Assembly (NCBI RefSeq): GCF_019336435.1
Contig: NZ_JAHWXQ010000003.1
Coordinates: 248,001-312,000 of the forward strand
Reading direction: 5' to 3'
From: Pontibacter populi
GTDB lineage: Bacteria; Bacteroidota; Bacteroidia; Cytophagales; Hymenobacteraceae
Length of the DNA: 64,000 nucleotides
The position numbers and the translations under genes were made by a program. The notes below the pieces were generated by a model, which was given only the letters and a program-made list of their open reading frames with translations, made no database searches and was not told the origin of the DNA. Position 1 is the stretch's first letter, and the number at the start of each line of letters is the position of its first letter. Below, one piece after another: positions 24,752 through 35,400 of the stretch.

Positions 24752-27700
24752 ATGCCCCACCCTTACTCTAAAAGGCTGTTTTGCCTGTTTTTTCTATTTC
24801 TTATTGTACTTACTACTCATGTTACGGCTTCATTTGCAGCCCGTGTTACTATAGTTGCATTAGCAGCACCTACCTTACAGGCAAAGGCATCGCTGGTTGG
24901 TGCCATTAGTTTAAAATGGACACCAGTTGCAAATGCCACAGGCTATGTTCTGGAGAAGTCGAATACCGGAGATGCCTCAACATTTGTGACACTTAAGTCC
25001 TTCGGAGCCTCTGAAACTTACTTCCGACACACAGGTCTGTACTATAATCAAAAAATATACTACCGAATAAAGGCTATTGGCACCGGAGAAGAATCTCCTT
25101 ATAGTTCAGTTACCAGCGCAACTACCCATGCACAGACCAAAGCCTATAAGATTATGCCGCTTGGCGACTCGAATACCGAAGGTGGTGCATCTACTGTTCC
25201 TCATGATGAAATGGCCTCCTATCGTGCCAGGTTAGAACAACTCTTAGATGCCAGTGCTATAAAAGATAACTATGATTTTGTAGGCAGCGAGCAGTCCGGA
25301 AGTAAGTTTGTGAACGATCTGGACCACGCCGGTATGGGAGGAGCCCGTAACGAGGATATAGTTACGATGCTGCGTAATGGCTTTTATACCCGCTGGTATG
25401 ATGGTAAGCACATGGGAATGGATAATGCTGGTAATTACCTGGCAACTTTTACTCCTGATATAGTATTGCTGCACATGGGTACCAACGATATCAATAACGA
25501 TGGTACTGATAACTCCCAGGTAACTGTAAATGAACTGGAAACCATACTGAATGAAATAGATAAGTATGAGCAGAGTTCAGGAAAGGAAGTTACTGTTGTG
25601 CTTGCCAAAATAATTAAGTCGCTGTGTATTGGCGAGGACTGTTTTAAAGGACCAAATGGCTCTAAAAATGACGTTATAGAGCTGTATAATAACAAAATGC
25701 AGGCCCTGGCAACCAAACGTATAGCAGCAGGCGACAGGTTGGAACTGGTTGATATGGCAGATGGCGGTATTAAATACGAATATACCTACACCGGTGGCGA
25801 TATGGCAGACAGGATGCACCCGGCCATGAGCGGCTATAATAAAATGGCTACGGTTTGGTTCCCCGTGTTAGATAAGCTTTTAAATGTACAGCCCCCGGCA
25901 CAGGATACGGAAGCACCGGAAACCAGCATTGCCACAAAACCAGCTGCAAACACGAACAGTAAATCAGCCAGCTTTACTTTTACCAGCAATGAGCAGGAAG
26001 TAACATATCAGGTAAGCATTGATGGTACTGCATTTACAACTGTAGCAAGCCCCTATACAATAAATAACCTGGCAGACGGATCTCATACAATAAAAGTAAG
26101 AGCCGTTGACCAGGCCAGTAATTTTGACGCGACACCAGCCGTATATACCTGGACTGTAGATACGCAGTCACCGGGCGCACCTATCGTTTTAGCTCCGGAA
26201 GAGGATGCTTTACTGAATAAGAACAAACCAACTATAAGCGGTACAGCAGAAGCTGGGGCTCTAGTTAAAGTTTTTGAAGGCAGTACCCAGCTTGGAGCGG
26301 CAACCGCTGCCGCAAACGGTAGCTGGAGTTTTGTAGTTGGCACTGCGCTAACAGATGGAGACCATAATCTTACCGCGAAAGCTACCGATGCTGCAGGTAA
26401 CATAAGTGCGAGCAGCGCCATTCGTACCTTTACGATCGATACAAAAGCGCCTGAGACAACTATAGTTAGCGGTCCGCCAGCGACCACCAGCAGTAAAGCC
26501 GCTGAGTTTAACTTAACCAGCAACGAACCCGGCGTAGCCTACGAAGCCAGCCTGGATGGAGTAGCCTTTGCAACTGTCAGCAACCCGGTAACATTTAATA
26601 ACCTGGCAGATGGATCGCATACGTTCAGTGTGAGGGCCATTGATGCGGCAGGCAATACCGATGCTTCGCCAGCAACACACACCTGGACGATAGATGCCAC
26701 ACCGCCTGCGCCTCCTGTTATAGTTGCTGTTTCAGAAGACCGTGGTCCAGTAAACAATGATAAGATCACATCTGATAATACGTTAAAGTTAACGGGTACT
26801 TCCGAAGCTGATGCAACTATAGCGATTACCTTAACCGGAAAAGGAACTATAGGAACCACAAAAGCAAACAGCTCCGGTAACTGGGAATTTGATTACGGAA
26901 CTACAGCCCTGACAGCTGGCAACTATACCTTTACAGCTACTGCTGCCGATGCGTTAGGAAACACAAGTGCTTCGAGTAATGCCTTCGCCGTAACAATAGA
27001 CCTTTCGGCACCTACTGTAGTAATTGCCGCGGCGGAGACTGGACCTGTAAACGGACCCTTCGAGACCAGTATCAGGTTTAATGAAGCTGTGTATGGTTTG
27101 GCTGTGGCTGATGTGGTTGTAACCAACGGAACTATAAGCAACCTGAAGAGCTCTGATGCAGCAAACTATACCGCAACTATAACACCAGCTTCTGATGGCA
27201 ACATAACTGTCCAGTTACCTGCTGCTAAGGTTACTGACCTGGCTGGGAACAGCAATACAGTTTCCAATGCTTTTGAAATGCAATATGATGTTACCAGGCC
27301 AACTATAGTTTTAAGCACAGATGCAGCTGCAACTATAAATGCAGCCTTTGCGGTAACTATAAAATTAAGCGAACCTGTAAACGGCTTTGATGTAAGTGAT
27401 GTAACGGTGACCAATGGTACCGCCGCTGCGCTTACGAAAGTTGATGACAAAACGTACACTGTTCAGATAACGCCAACTGCTCAAGGTGAAGTAACGGTAA
27501 CTATAGGTGCTAACAAAACACAGGATGCAGCTAAAAACGGCAACGAGGCTTCCAATAGTTTGAAGCGTGTTTATGACTCTGCTGCCCCGGCAGGTTATGC
27601 GGTTGCCTTTGGCGTAGAGCAGGTTAACATTACCAACGAGCACAAAGTACCAGTAAGCATCACAGGTGCTGAAACCGGCGCAACATATACTTACACTATT

Positions 27701-28708
27701 ACAAGTAGCAACGGTGGTGATCCGGTAACAGGCGCTGGTGAAGCAAAAACAGCAACTATAAATATCTCTGATCTCGACCTTTCAGGACTAAAAGATGGTG
27801 CCTTAACCGTTACCATTTACCTGACAGACAAGGCCGGAAATAAAGGGCAGAATGCAACGGCACAGGTGGTGAAAGCAACCAAAGATATAGCATCCATTAC
27901 GGCAACCGGCGAGCTTAAAGTGCCTTTCAACACTGATTTCAGTGAGATAGCACTGCCGCAGAAAGTAAAAGTGAAATACAACACCGGCGAAGAGGATTAC
28001 CTGGATGTAACCTGGCAGAAAGGCAACTATAACCAACTAGTACCAGGCAAATACACGGTCAGTGGTGACATCAAACTGGCTGCAAACACAACCAACTTTA
28101 GCAACAGGAAAGGAAGTTTAATAATAGTAGTAGAGCCAAACCAACCGCCTACTGCCCTGAACTTGAGCATCAGCAAGTTTAAGCCGGAAGCGGAGCCTGG
28201 TGAAGTGCTGGGAACATTTACGACCGAAGACCCGGACGACAAAACGTTTACTTATAAGTTAATTGCCGGCGAAGGAGATGATCAGAATGCTTATTTCTTT
28301 ATCCAGGGGAATGAGCTACACCTGACCTCGAACAAGGGACTTTCCGGTATCGTTGACTTTAAGATCAGGGTGCAAAGCAAGGACCCTTACAACAATACCA
28401 TCGAGCGCACATTCACTTTAACCAAATCAGTTTACCAGCCACAGGAAAAAATAAAGCTGGTAAATACTTTCTCGCCGGACGGAGACGGCATAAACGACAC
28501 CTGGACTGTGCCGGAATTACGCTTCTATAATGAAGTAGAGATTACGGTGATGGACAGAGCCGGCGTGCGCCTGTACTATAGCACCGATCCTGAAAAGGGA
28601 TGGGATGGAAAAGGAAAGAACGGAGAGGTACAACAGGGCCCATACTTCTATATCATACATGTAAAAGATACAGGGCTGGTACAAAAAGGGGTGCTAACCG
28701 TTTTATAA
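24752..28708 (+). CDS. Secreted SGNH/GDSL esterase with Ig-like repeats and T9SS type B sorting domain
   Basis: The start is the ATG at 24752 (an in-frame GTG lies 6 bp upstream); 1318 residues. A signal peptide is followed by a fibronectin-III-like domain (about 40-125). The SGNH hydrolase domain (about 130-375) has PLGDSNTEGG (Ser near 139), LHMGTNDINND (Asn block) and DRMHPAMSGYN (catalytic Asp/His). Next come Ig-like modules, including two copies of an APETxI..LADGSHT type and two of a GPVNGPF..F.EAV type, then a cadherin-like segment. The end is a gliding-motility type B sorting domain (VNTFSPDGDGINDTWTVPEL). It is probably an extracellular carbohydrate esterase; its divergence from the O-acetylation genes suggests an acetylated polysaccharide as substrate, which is inference. 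Confidence 0.88.
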   Translation: MPHPYSKRLFCLFFLFLIVLTTHVTASFAARVTIVALAAPTLQAKASLVGAISLKWTPVANATGYVLEKSNTGDASTFVTLKSFGASETYFRHTGLYYNQKIYYRIKAIGTGEESPYSSVTSATTHAQTKAYKIMPLGDSNTEGGASTVPHDEMASYRARLEQLLDASAIKDNYDFVGSEQSGSKFVNDLDHAGMGGARNEDIVTMLRNGFYTRWYDGKHMGMDNAGNYLATFTPDIVLLHMGTNDINNDGTDNSQVTVNELETILNEIDKYEQSSGKEVTVVLAKIIKSLCIGEDCFKGPNGSKNDVIELYNNKMQALATKRIAAGDRLELVDMADGGIKYEYTYTGGDMADRMHPAMSGYNKMATVWFPVLDKLLNVQPPAQDTEAPETSIATKPAANTNSKSASFTFTSNEQEVTYQVSIDGTAFTTVASPYTINNLADGSHTIKVRAVDQASNFDATPAVYTWTVDTQSPGAPIVLAPEEDALLNKNKPTISGTAEAGALVKVFEGSTQLGAATAAANGSWSFVVGTALTDGDHNLTAKATDAAGNISASSAIRTFTIDTKAPETTIVSGPPATTSSKAAEFNLTSNEPGVAYEASLDGVAFATVSNPVTFNNLADGSHTFSVRAIDAAGNTDASPATHTWTIDATPPAPPVIVAVSEDRGPVNNDKITSDNTLKLTGTSEADATIAITLTGKGTIGTTKANSSGNWEFDYGTTALTAGNYTFTATAADALGNTSASSNAFAVTIDLSAPTVVIAAAETGPVNGPFETSIRFNEAVYGLAVADVVVTNGTISNLKSSDAANYTATITPASDGNITVQLPAAKVTDLAGNSNTVSNAFEMQYDVTRPTIVLSTDAAATINAAFAVTIKLSEPVNGFDVSDVTVTNGTAAALTKVDDKTYTVQITPTAQGEVTVTIGANKTQDAAKNGNEASNSLKRVYDSAAPAGYAVAFGVEQVNITNEHKVPVSITGAETGATYTYTITSSNGGDPVTGAGEAKTATINISDLDLSGLKDGALTVTIYLTDKAGNKGQNATAQVVKATKDIASITATGELKVPFNTDFSEIALPQKVKVKYNTGEEDYLDVTWQKGNYNQLVPGKYTVSGDIKLAANTTNFSNRKGSLIIVVEPNQPPTALNLSISKFKPEAEPGEVLGTFTTEDPDDKTFTYKLIAGEGDDQNAYFFIQGNELHLTSNKGLSGIVDFKIRVQSKDPYNNTIERTFTLTKSVYQPQEKIKLVNTFSPDGDGINDTWTVPELRFYNEVEITVMDRAGVRLYYSTDPEKGWDGKGKNGEVQQGPYFYIIHVKDTGLVQKGVLTVL

Positions 28709-28717
28709 TAGCTTAAC

Positions 28718-29698
28718 ATGAAAAATTACATACTCCTGACTATACTGGCATTCTGTAGTTTGAGCGCAGCAGCGCAGACACGTAAATACATTGGCAACTT
28801 TTCGCAGGTGCGTTCCTATTATAACCCATCCCTGACCGGGCAGGAGGGAAGCCAGCTAAAAACGCTCTACCGCAACCAGTGGACCGGTTTTGAAGATGCA
28901 CCTAAAACCATATTTGCCTCGGCAGAATTTAACCTGAGTGACTTTAAAAAAAGCAAAGGCTACCAGCTGAATAACGGAACTGCCTATAGTACCGACATGC
29001 AGCATAGCCTGGGGCTGTTGTTACTCCGCGAGTCGTTTGGGCCATACAGCGAAACACAGGCAAACTTAAGTTATGGTTCGGCCCTGCGGTTATCAGAAAA
29101 GTTTACTCTCCGCTGGGGTGGTGCTTTAACATATACCTTACTGGCTTTAGATGGGAATAAACTTACGGTAGATCAGGAAAATGATCCGAAATACGTCCGC
29201 CTGCTGGGCCAGCACAACCGGGGCAGCAAAATGGATTTGAACTTAGGCTTGACCCTGGAAGCAAAGAACTTTTACCTCAGCTATGCCATGCAGGATGTTA
29301 CCGAAGGCAAAATGATCAAGTCCGGGGATGTGTTTATGGAGGAGATGTATGCCCGCAGGCATGTTGGCTTGGCCGGATATCGCACTGCCATAACAGATGA
29401 CCTGGGACTTGTGCTTAACACCATTTACCAGCACGATAAGCAGGCCGATGCAACTATAGAGGGGCAACTGAAAACGGTTTATCAGAACATGTTATGGGCA
29501 GGTGCCGGCTACAGAAATAACCTGGCTTTTACGGCCACCGCCGGTATCAAAATCAGCAAGCTGCAAATAAGCTACCTGTACGAATCTCCAGTAGCTGATG
29601 CGGCAAATATAGATAAGCCGTCTAACGAAATCACACTTGCCTACCAGTTCCGTGGCAGGCAATCAGCAGCACCTCAAAAGCAGGTACTTCTCTGGTAA
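28718..29698 (+). CDS. PorP/SprF family T9SS outer-membrane protein
   Basis: A 326-residue protein with a signal peptide (MKNYILLTILAFCSLSAAAQ). The signature pattern SYYNPSLTGQEG...TLYRNQWTGFEDAPKTIFASAEF marks PorP/SprF. The remainder is beta-barrel-like, ending with LAYQFRGRQ. It starts 9 bp after the type B cargo gene, repeating the cargo-PorP pairing seen at 2440-10685. It is probably needed for secretion or surface anchoring of that esterase. Confidence 0.9.
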   Translation: MKNYILLTILAFCSLSAAAQTRKYIGNFSQVRSYYNPSLTGQEGSQLKTLYRNQWTGFEDAPKTIFASAEFNLSDFKKSKGYQLNNGTAYSTDMQHSLGLLLLRESFGPYSETQANLSYGSALRLSEKFTLRWGGALTYTLLALDGNKLTVDQENDPKYVRLLGQHNRGSKMDLNLGLTLEAKNFYLSYAMQDVTEGKMIKSGDVFMEEMYARRHVGLAGYRTAITDDLGLVLNTIYQHDKQADATIEGQLKTVYQNMLWAGAGYRNNLAFTATAGIKISKLQISYLYESPVADAANIDKPSNEITLAYQFRGRQSAAPQKQVLLW

Positions 29699-30056
29699 TA
29701 AGAGGAGTAAAATTGCATTGTAATTCAGGTAAGTAAAATGTGGTCTATGCTTCTGAGCCATAGTTACTTGCTTGAGCTGTTTTGTAACTGTCTGATAGCT
29801 AAAATTCAAGAACAAATAATCGGCAAATAAGTAAAGAAATAGAACGGAGGTAATTCTGTAAACCTATACATCAAACCTCCGTAATATAAGAAGTTTCCAA
29901 TAAAAGGGAATCTGAATACTTAGCATAAATACACTACGGTTGCCGGTCATTTCCGGCCTGCGAAGCAAGATCTGCCTATTTCTGATCATTCGTTTTAATA
30001 AGCAGCTTTTTACTTCCTGTACCTAAAATTACCCTTTATCAAGAGCGATCTTACTT
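29699..30056 (+). other. Intergenic region with weak dyad
   Basis: A 358-bp gap without genes. The only structure seen is ACGGAGGT (29844-29851) pairing with ACCTCCGT (29875-29882) across 23 nt. There is no T tract, so a terminator call is not justified. Confidence 0.4.
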
Positions 30057-32363
30057 ATGATATATACTTACTGTTACTCCATAAGTAATATGGTTAAGGC
30101 CGTTGCAGTGCCCTTTAACCAGATTATCAGTTGCAGGCACCAGCGTTATGTTGCAATCATTTTAGCAGTATTACTTTACCTGCCTTCATTCCAGGTTCAG
30201 GCCCAGTGCCCAACCAACCTGATTCATCACTATCGGTTCGATGAAAAAGCCGCCGGAAACTACGCCGATTATGTAAGCCCGGTAGCAGCCACCTGTACCG
30301 AATGCCCGTCGCCTACATCAAGTTTATTTGCTGGCGCTCAAAAGTTTGATGGCAAAAATGACGGTCTCGTTATTCCTGATATAGAGCGGTTTGAGTGGGA
30401 AAATAATGTTGATTTTACCATAGAATTTTGGGTGCAGGTAACCGGTAATGCAGGCAAAAACCAGGTGATCATGGGCCGCGTTGCCACAGACTCCAAAATG
30501 TCGTGGTGGGTAGGGGTGGACCCGGAAGGCTATGCCGTTTTTGAGTTGTATGACAAGAACCGGGCGGGCTTCAAGACCGAGAAAATGGGCAAAAAGATCA
30601 ATGATGGCAAATGGCACCATATTGTAGTCATGCGTAATGGCGGCCTGCTCAAGAACAAACTCTACATAGATGGCTACAATGTAGCCGATTTCTTTTACGA
30701 TAAATACACGACCGATTTCAAGACCGTTGCGCCGGTAACTATAGGCTATTATAAACTCGATAATGGCTACCATTTTTCCGGAGCTATAGATGAGTTGATG
30801 GTGTATAACAAGGCATTGGATGAGAGAGAAGTCAGGTCAAGGTACAACTATGGTTCTGCTGCTTACTGCGGCCCTGAAAACCTTCCGCCGGTTATTATGT
30901 CTGAGCCTGTAACATTTGGTGTGGTTGCACAGCCTTATACTTATGATGTACAGGCAATCGGAGTTCCGGCACCGGTTTACTCGCTGGTAAACAGCCCGCA
31001 AGGAATGAAGATAAATGCGACTACCGGCGAAATTGAATGGGCGCCTGCCAGTTCAGGTAAATTTAATGTGACAGTTAACGTAGAGAACAGCCTGGGTAAA
31101 GTGCAGCAGTCTTTTTCAATTAGTGTTAAACCCAGCATTACTGACCTCAGAGGCCTGCGCCACCACTGGATGCTGCACGAAGTAACCGGTACACAATACA
31201 GAGATTATTACACACCTTATAATGCCAGCAGCAGCGCCGAAGCAAAGCCGGAACCAATTCCTGGGGTAATTTCAGGAGGGCAGCGTTTTGATGGTGTAAA
31301 GACAGGCTTGAATGTTGAAAACAGCTCCAACTTTAACTGGTTGCCTGACGAAAGTTTCTCGATAGAACTATGGATGCGAACTACTGCCAGCACTTCCGGT
31401 AACAGGGTACTTATTGGCCGCGATGCATTGGATTCGGACCTGCACTGGTGGATAGGAGCAGATAATGAAGGACATGCTAGTTTTCAGTTGAAAGATTACC
31501 TCTGGGATGGCATAGGAATAGGCGGAGGCCCTAAACTGACAGACGGCGTATGGCATCATATAGTGGCTGTACGAGACGGTGCATCCGGGGCAAACAGGCT
31601 TTTCGTGGATGGCGAGCAGGTAGCCCAGGGCAGCTTTACTTATAAAAACGGCTTCCAGTCTTTAACGCCTGTAAACATAGGCTACCTGGATCGCGAAGGC
31701 AGATACAGGTTTGAAGGCGATATGGATGAGGTAATGCTTTACGGGCGCGCCCTGACTGCAGCCGAAATAAAAGAGCGTTACCAGACTGTTTTTGATGGTA
31801 TAGTGGAGCTTATATCATTTGACGGCCACTTTGCAAATGGCTCCGTCGTGCTGGATTGGGAAACACAGACAGAAGTAGGACTGTCGCATTTTATAGTGGA
31901 GCGTTCAGCAGATGGTACCGAGTTTACAGAAATAGGAACCGTACAGGCGAATGGCACCAGTTCAGAACGACTTGCCTATAGTTTTACCGATCCAAATCCA
32001 ATCAAAGAACGCGGGTATTACCGGCTGCGCATCGTAAAGGAAAATGGCGCATTCACGTACTCGCATGTGGTTATAATTGAGTTTGCCGGCACCATTGCAT
32101 CCAGTTTCTTTTTGTATCCTAACCCGGTGCAGAGCGGAGATGTTAATGTAAATATCACCAACATGGTGCCTGACGAGCGTGTGGTCTACATGCTGTCGAG
32201 TATAACAGGCAAAAAAATTACGACCCTGGAAATACAGGTCGCTGCTGATGGCACTCTGGATTTTATAGTTCCGATACCTGAGCAGTTAAGGGCGGGCATT
32301 TATGTGCTTTCTGTGATCTCAGAAGCTAAAACAATAAGCAGAAAAATAGTGGTTCTGGATTAA
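30057..32363 (+). CDS. Double LamG-domain protein with T9SS type A sorting domain
   Basis: A 768-residue secreted protein; the ATG at 30090 (residue 12) is an alternative start that shortens the N-terminus before the signal helix (YVAIILAVLLYLPSF). LamG/concanavalin-like domain 1 spans about 53-275, with a Cys cluster (ATCTECPS), DGKWHHIVVMRNG and LYIDG. An Ig-like module (about 282-365) precedes LamG domain 2 (about 370-600) with DGVWHHIVAVRDG. An FnIII-like segment (about 603-700) leads to the type A sorting domain (FFLYPNPVQSGD ... GIYVLSVISEAKTISRKIVV). LamG domains bind carbohydrates. No catalytic motif is seen, so a polysaccharide-binding surface role is likely. Confidence 0.88.
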   Translation: MIYTYCYSISNMVKAVAVPFNQIISCRHQRYVAIILAVLLYLPSFQVQAQCPTNLIHHYRFDEKAAGNYADYVSPVAATCTECPSPTSSLFAGAQKFDGKNDGLVIPDIERFEWENNVDFTIEFWVQVTGNAGKNQVIMGRVATDSKMSWWVGVDPEGYAVFELYDKNRAGFKTEKMGKKINDGKWHHIVVMRNGGLLKNKLYIDGYNVADFFYDKYTTDFKTVAPVTIGYYKLDNGYHFSGAIDELMVYNKALDEREVRSRYNYGSAAYCGPENLPPVIMSEPVTFGVVAQPYTYDVQAIGVPAPVYSLVNSPQGMKINATTGEIEWAPASSGKFNVTVNVENSLGKVQQSFSISVKPSITDLRGLRHHWMLHEVTGTQYRDYYTPYNASSSAEAKPEPIPGVISGGQRFDGVKTGLNVENSSNFNWLPDESFSIELWMRTTASTSGNRVLIGRDALDSDLHWWIGADNEGHASFQLKDYLWDGIGIGGGPKLTDGVWHHIVAVRDGASGANRLFVDGEQVAQGSFTYKNGFQSLTPVNIGYLDREGRYRFEGDMDEVMLYGRALTAAEIKERYQTVFDGIVELISFDGHFANGSVVLDWETQTEVGLSHFIVERSADGTEFTEIGTVQANGTSSERLAYSFTDPNPIKERGYYRLRIVKENGAFTYSHVVIIEFAGTIASSFFLYPNPVQSGDVNVNITNMVPDERVVYMLSSITGKKITTLEIQVAADGTLDFIVPIPEQLRAGIYVLSVISEAKTISRKIVVLD

Positions 32364-32384
32364 GGCTGCTGCAAAACAGCAGCC
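32364..32384 (+). terminator. Hairpin directly after the LamG gene
   Basis: Perfect 8-bp stem GGCTGCTG / CAGCAGCC with loop CAAAA, starting right at the stop codon. No T tract follows, so it may be an mRNA 3' stabiliser rather than an intrinsic terminator. Confidence 0.45.
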
Positions 32385-32499
32385 CGGCAACTATAACTAT
32401 AGACCGGCTAAGGCTGCGTTTTATAGTATCTTTTCGGCTCCTGTGTCTATTAAAATACTCAAGTTGAATATATAGTAAATTAAATAGTTACTGATAATT

Positions 32500-35400
32500 A
32501 TGAATAACTTTTACATAACGGCAAGAGAGCCTTCTGCTCAAGCACAACTCTCAGAGTCCCGTGATAGAACGTTCAGGTACCCTGTCCGATTCAATTCAAC
32601 ATTTTTTGCGGGGATACTCCTGGTATTTCTTGCTGCTTTTAGTGTATCGCAAGCGTCTGCTCAATCTACTTCAGGTTTACCTGCAGGTTTTGTAGAAGAG
32701 CCCGTGGGAGGGGAATGGAACATGGCAGTAGGCCTTAAGTTCTCCAAAGACGGCAAAAAGATGTTTGTATGGGAGAAAGCAGGAAAGGTATGGGTTGTTG
32801 AAAATGGGGAAAGAGGCTCTAAACCGATGCTCGATATCAGCGACGAAGTAGGAGATTGGGGTGACCACGGCTTACTTGGTTTTGAGATCGACCCTAATTT
32901 TGATACAAACGGGTTTATATACCTGCTTTATGTAGTAGATCGCAACCACCTGATGAACGCAGGAAAAAGCGGCTATGATCCTTCAAAAACTAGTCAGAAT
33001 GAAGCAACTATAGGCAGAGTTACGCGCTACACAGCCACCCTGGCAAACGGTGCATTGACTGTTAATACCAGTAGCAGAAAAGTGTTGCTGGGTGCCACCG
33101 CTTCAACAGGTATTCCTATTACTTACATTTCGCACGGGGTAGGTTCTCTGGTTTTCGGTGAAGATGGTTCTCTATTGGTTTCTGCCGGTGATGGCGCTAC
33201 AGCTAATGGGGTAGATTTTGGCTATTTCCCGAATGATCCTATGAATGACACCTTTGTTCCGCAGGCGCTTGCTGATGGCATCATAACCTCTAAAGAAGAT
33301 GTTGGTGCATTCCGCGCGCAGCAGATACAATCTTACAACGGCAAGATCCTTCGCATAGACCCTGCAACAGGTAATGGTTTACCTACAAACCCGTTCTATG
33401 ATGCCAGCAAACCTAACGCGGTTGCATCAAAAGTATGGGCTTTAGGTTTAAGAAACCCATTCCGCTTTACTATTAAGCCAGGAACTGGTAGTGCTACCTC
33501 TCCGGGTATTTTGTATGTTGGTGATGTAGGCTGGATGGACTGGGAAGAGATCAGTGTTGTGAATAAAGGTGGTATGAACCTGGGGTGGCCTATGTTTGAG
33601 GGCTTGATGGAACAACCATCTTACTTTGAGAAGGCGCGGGTAGTGATGAACCCGTTTGTGCCAAACCCGAAGTATAGTGCCGCTAATGCTGGTAACTCAG
33701 ATATGTGTAAAGAATTTTACACGTTCGGTAGTTTGTTAAAGCAGGCCCGTAAAACCACCCAACCCGAATTCCTGAATCCATGCGATAATTCTCCTATTCC
33801 AGATCAGTATACTTTTGTTCATTCTAGACCGGAAGTTGATTGGGTAAATGATATTGAGCAGAATGGTGTTACTCCAAAAGCAATTACCAGGATTGGAACA
33901 TTTAATGGCGAAGACGCAGCTACTGTCGGTATCGGCACAGCGGGTTCTAATGTAGAAGGCAGTCCTTTTTATGGAAGTTCCTCAACAGGTGGTATCTGGT
34001 ACACCGGATCAGACCTGCCTGCAGCGTATAAAAACACCTACTTTTTTGGTGACTATGGCGCTGGCTGGATAAAGAATGCTGTATTTGATGCGAATAATAA
34101 ACTTACAGCTATCCGGAATTTTATTGGTAAAGACGCAACAGTTACAGGGTTTGCCACAAACCCGGTAACCGGCGGTTTATACTATATAAACTATGCAACC
34201 AAGGTTATTAAGATCTCTTATTACGGTGGAAACCTGCCGCCTAAGGCTGTTGCGAAAGCGGATAAATTATTTGGCACAAGCCCCTTAACAGTTAAATTCA
34301 CTGGCAGCGAATCGACAGACCCTGAGAATAAGGCGTTGAAATACGAATGGGATTTTGGCGATGGTTCTGCAAAGTCTACAGTTGCCAATCCTGAACATAC
34401 CTATACGTCATCCCAGATCGTAACCCGTGATGTGGTGCTGAAAGTGACTGACGTTGGTGGTTTAACTTCCATAGCGAAGCTAACGATAACGCTTAATAAT
34501 ACGCCTCCTGTAGTAAAAATTACCAGTCCGGCCAAAGGCGCACTCTACCCGCTAGACAAGGCTACTACTTATAACTTAAAGGCTGATGTTACGGATAAGG
34601 AACATAGCGGTGACCAGTTGAAGTATGAGTGGCAAACGGCACTATACCATAACACGCACAATCACCCGGAGCCAATTGACACCAAAAAAGAGACAACGGC
34701 TATCATTACGCCAATCGGCTGCGACGGCGAAACGTATTTTTACAGGATCAGTCTGAAGGTAACAGATGCCGGCGGTCTCTCGGCCACCGATTTTGTAGAT
34801 GTGTACCCTGATTGCAGCGGTGGTATAACCAAGCCAATAGCTATAGCTTCTCCGGCCAATAATGCCAGCTATGGCATAGGGCAGCAGATCGACTTAAAAG
34901 TAAGCTTTACAGATGCTACCCGTAAGTGGTCAAAAGTAGTTTACTATGCAGGCAATACCCAGATCGCGGAATCATCTACGGCACCGTTCAACGCTAAATG
35001 GACCGGAGCTACGGCAGGTACTTATAACATTACAGTACAGGCCACCGATGATGGAGTGCACTTCCAGACTTCGGACGCAGTTAGAATAGCTGTAGGAGGA
35101 TCAACACAGGTGGAGCTGCCAAACTGTTTGCCGGGCATTACACATTACTTTGGGTTTGATGAAGCGGCGGCGGATGCCGGATTTAAAGATTATGCTTCTG
35201 CTGCTATAGCCAATTGCACTGACTGCCCTGAAGTAATTACCGGCAAGTTCCATAATGCCCTTAAATTCTCTGCTGCAACCCGTTTAAACCTGAACGATGC
35301 ATCTAATTTCAGTTGGGGAGCTAGTACGCCATTCTCTATCAGTTTCTGGATGCGTACTTCATCAACTGTAAACCGCAACTCCGTGATCATGGGCCGGAAT

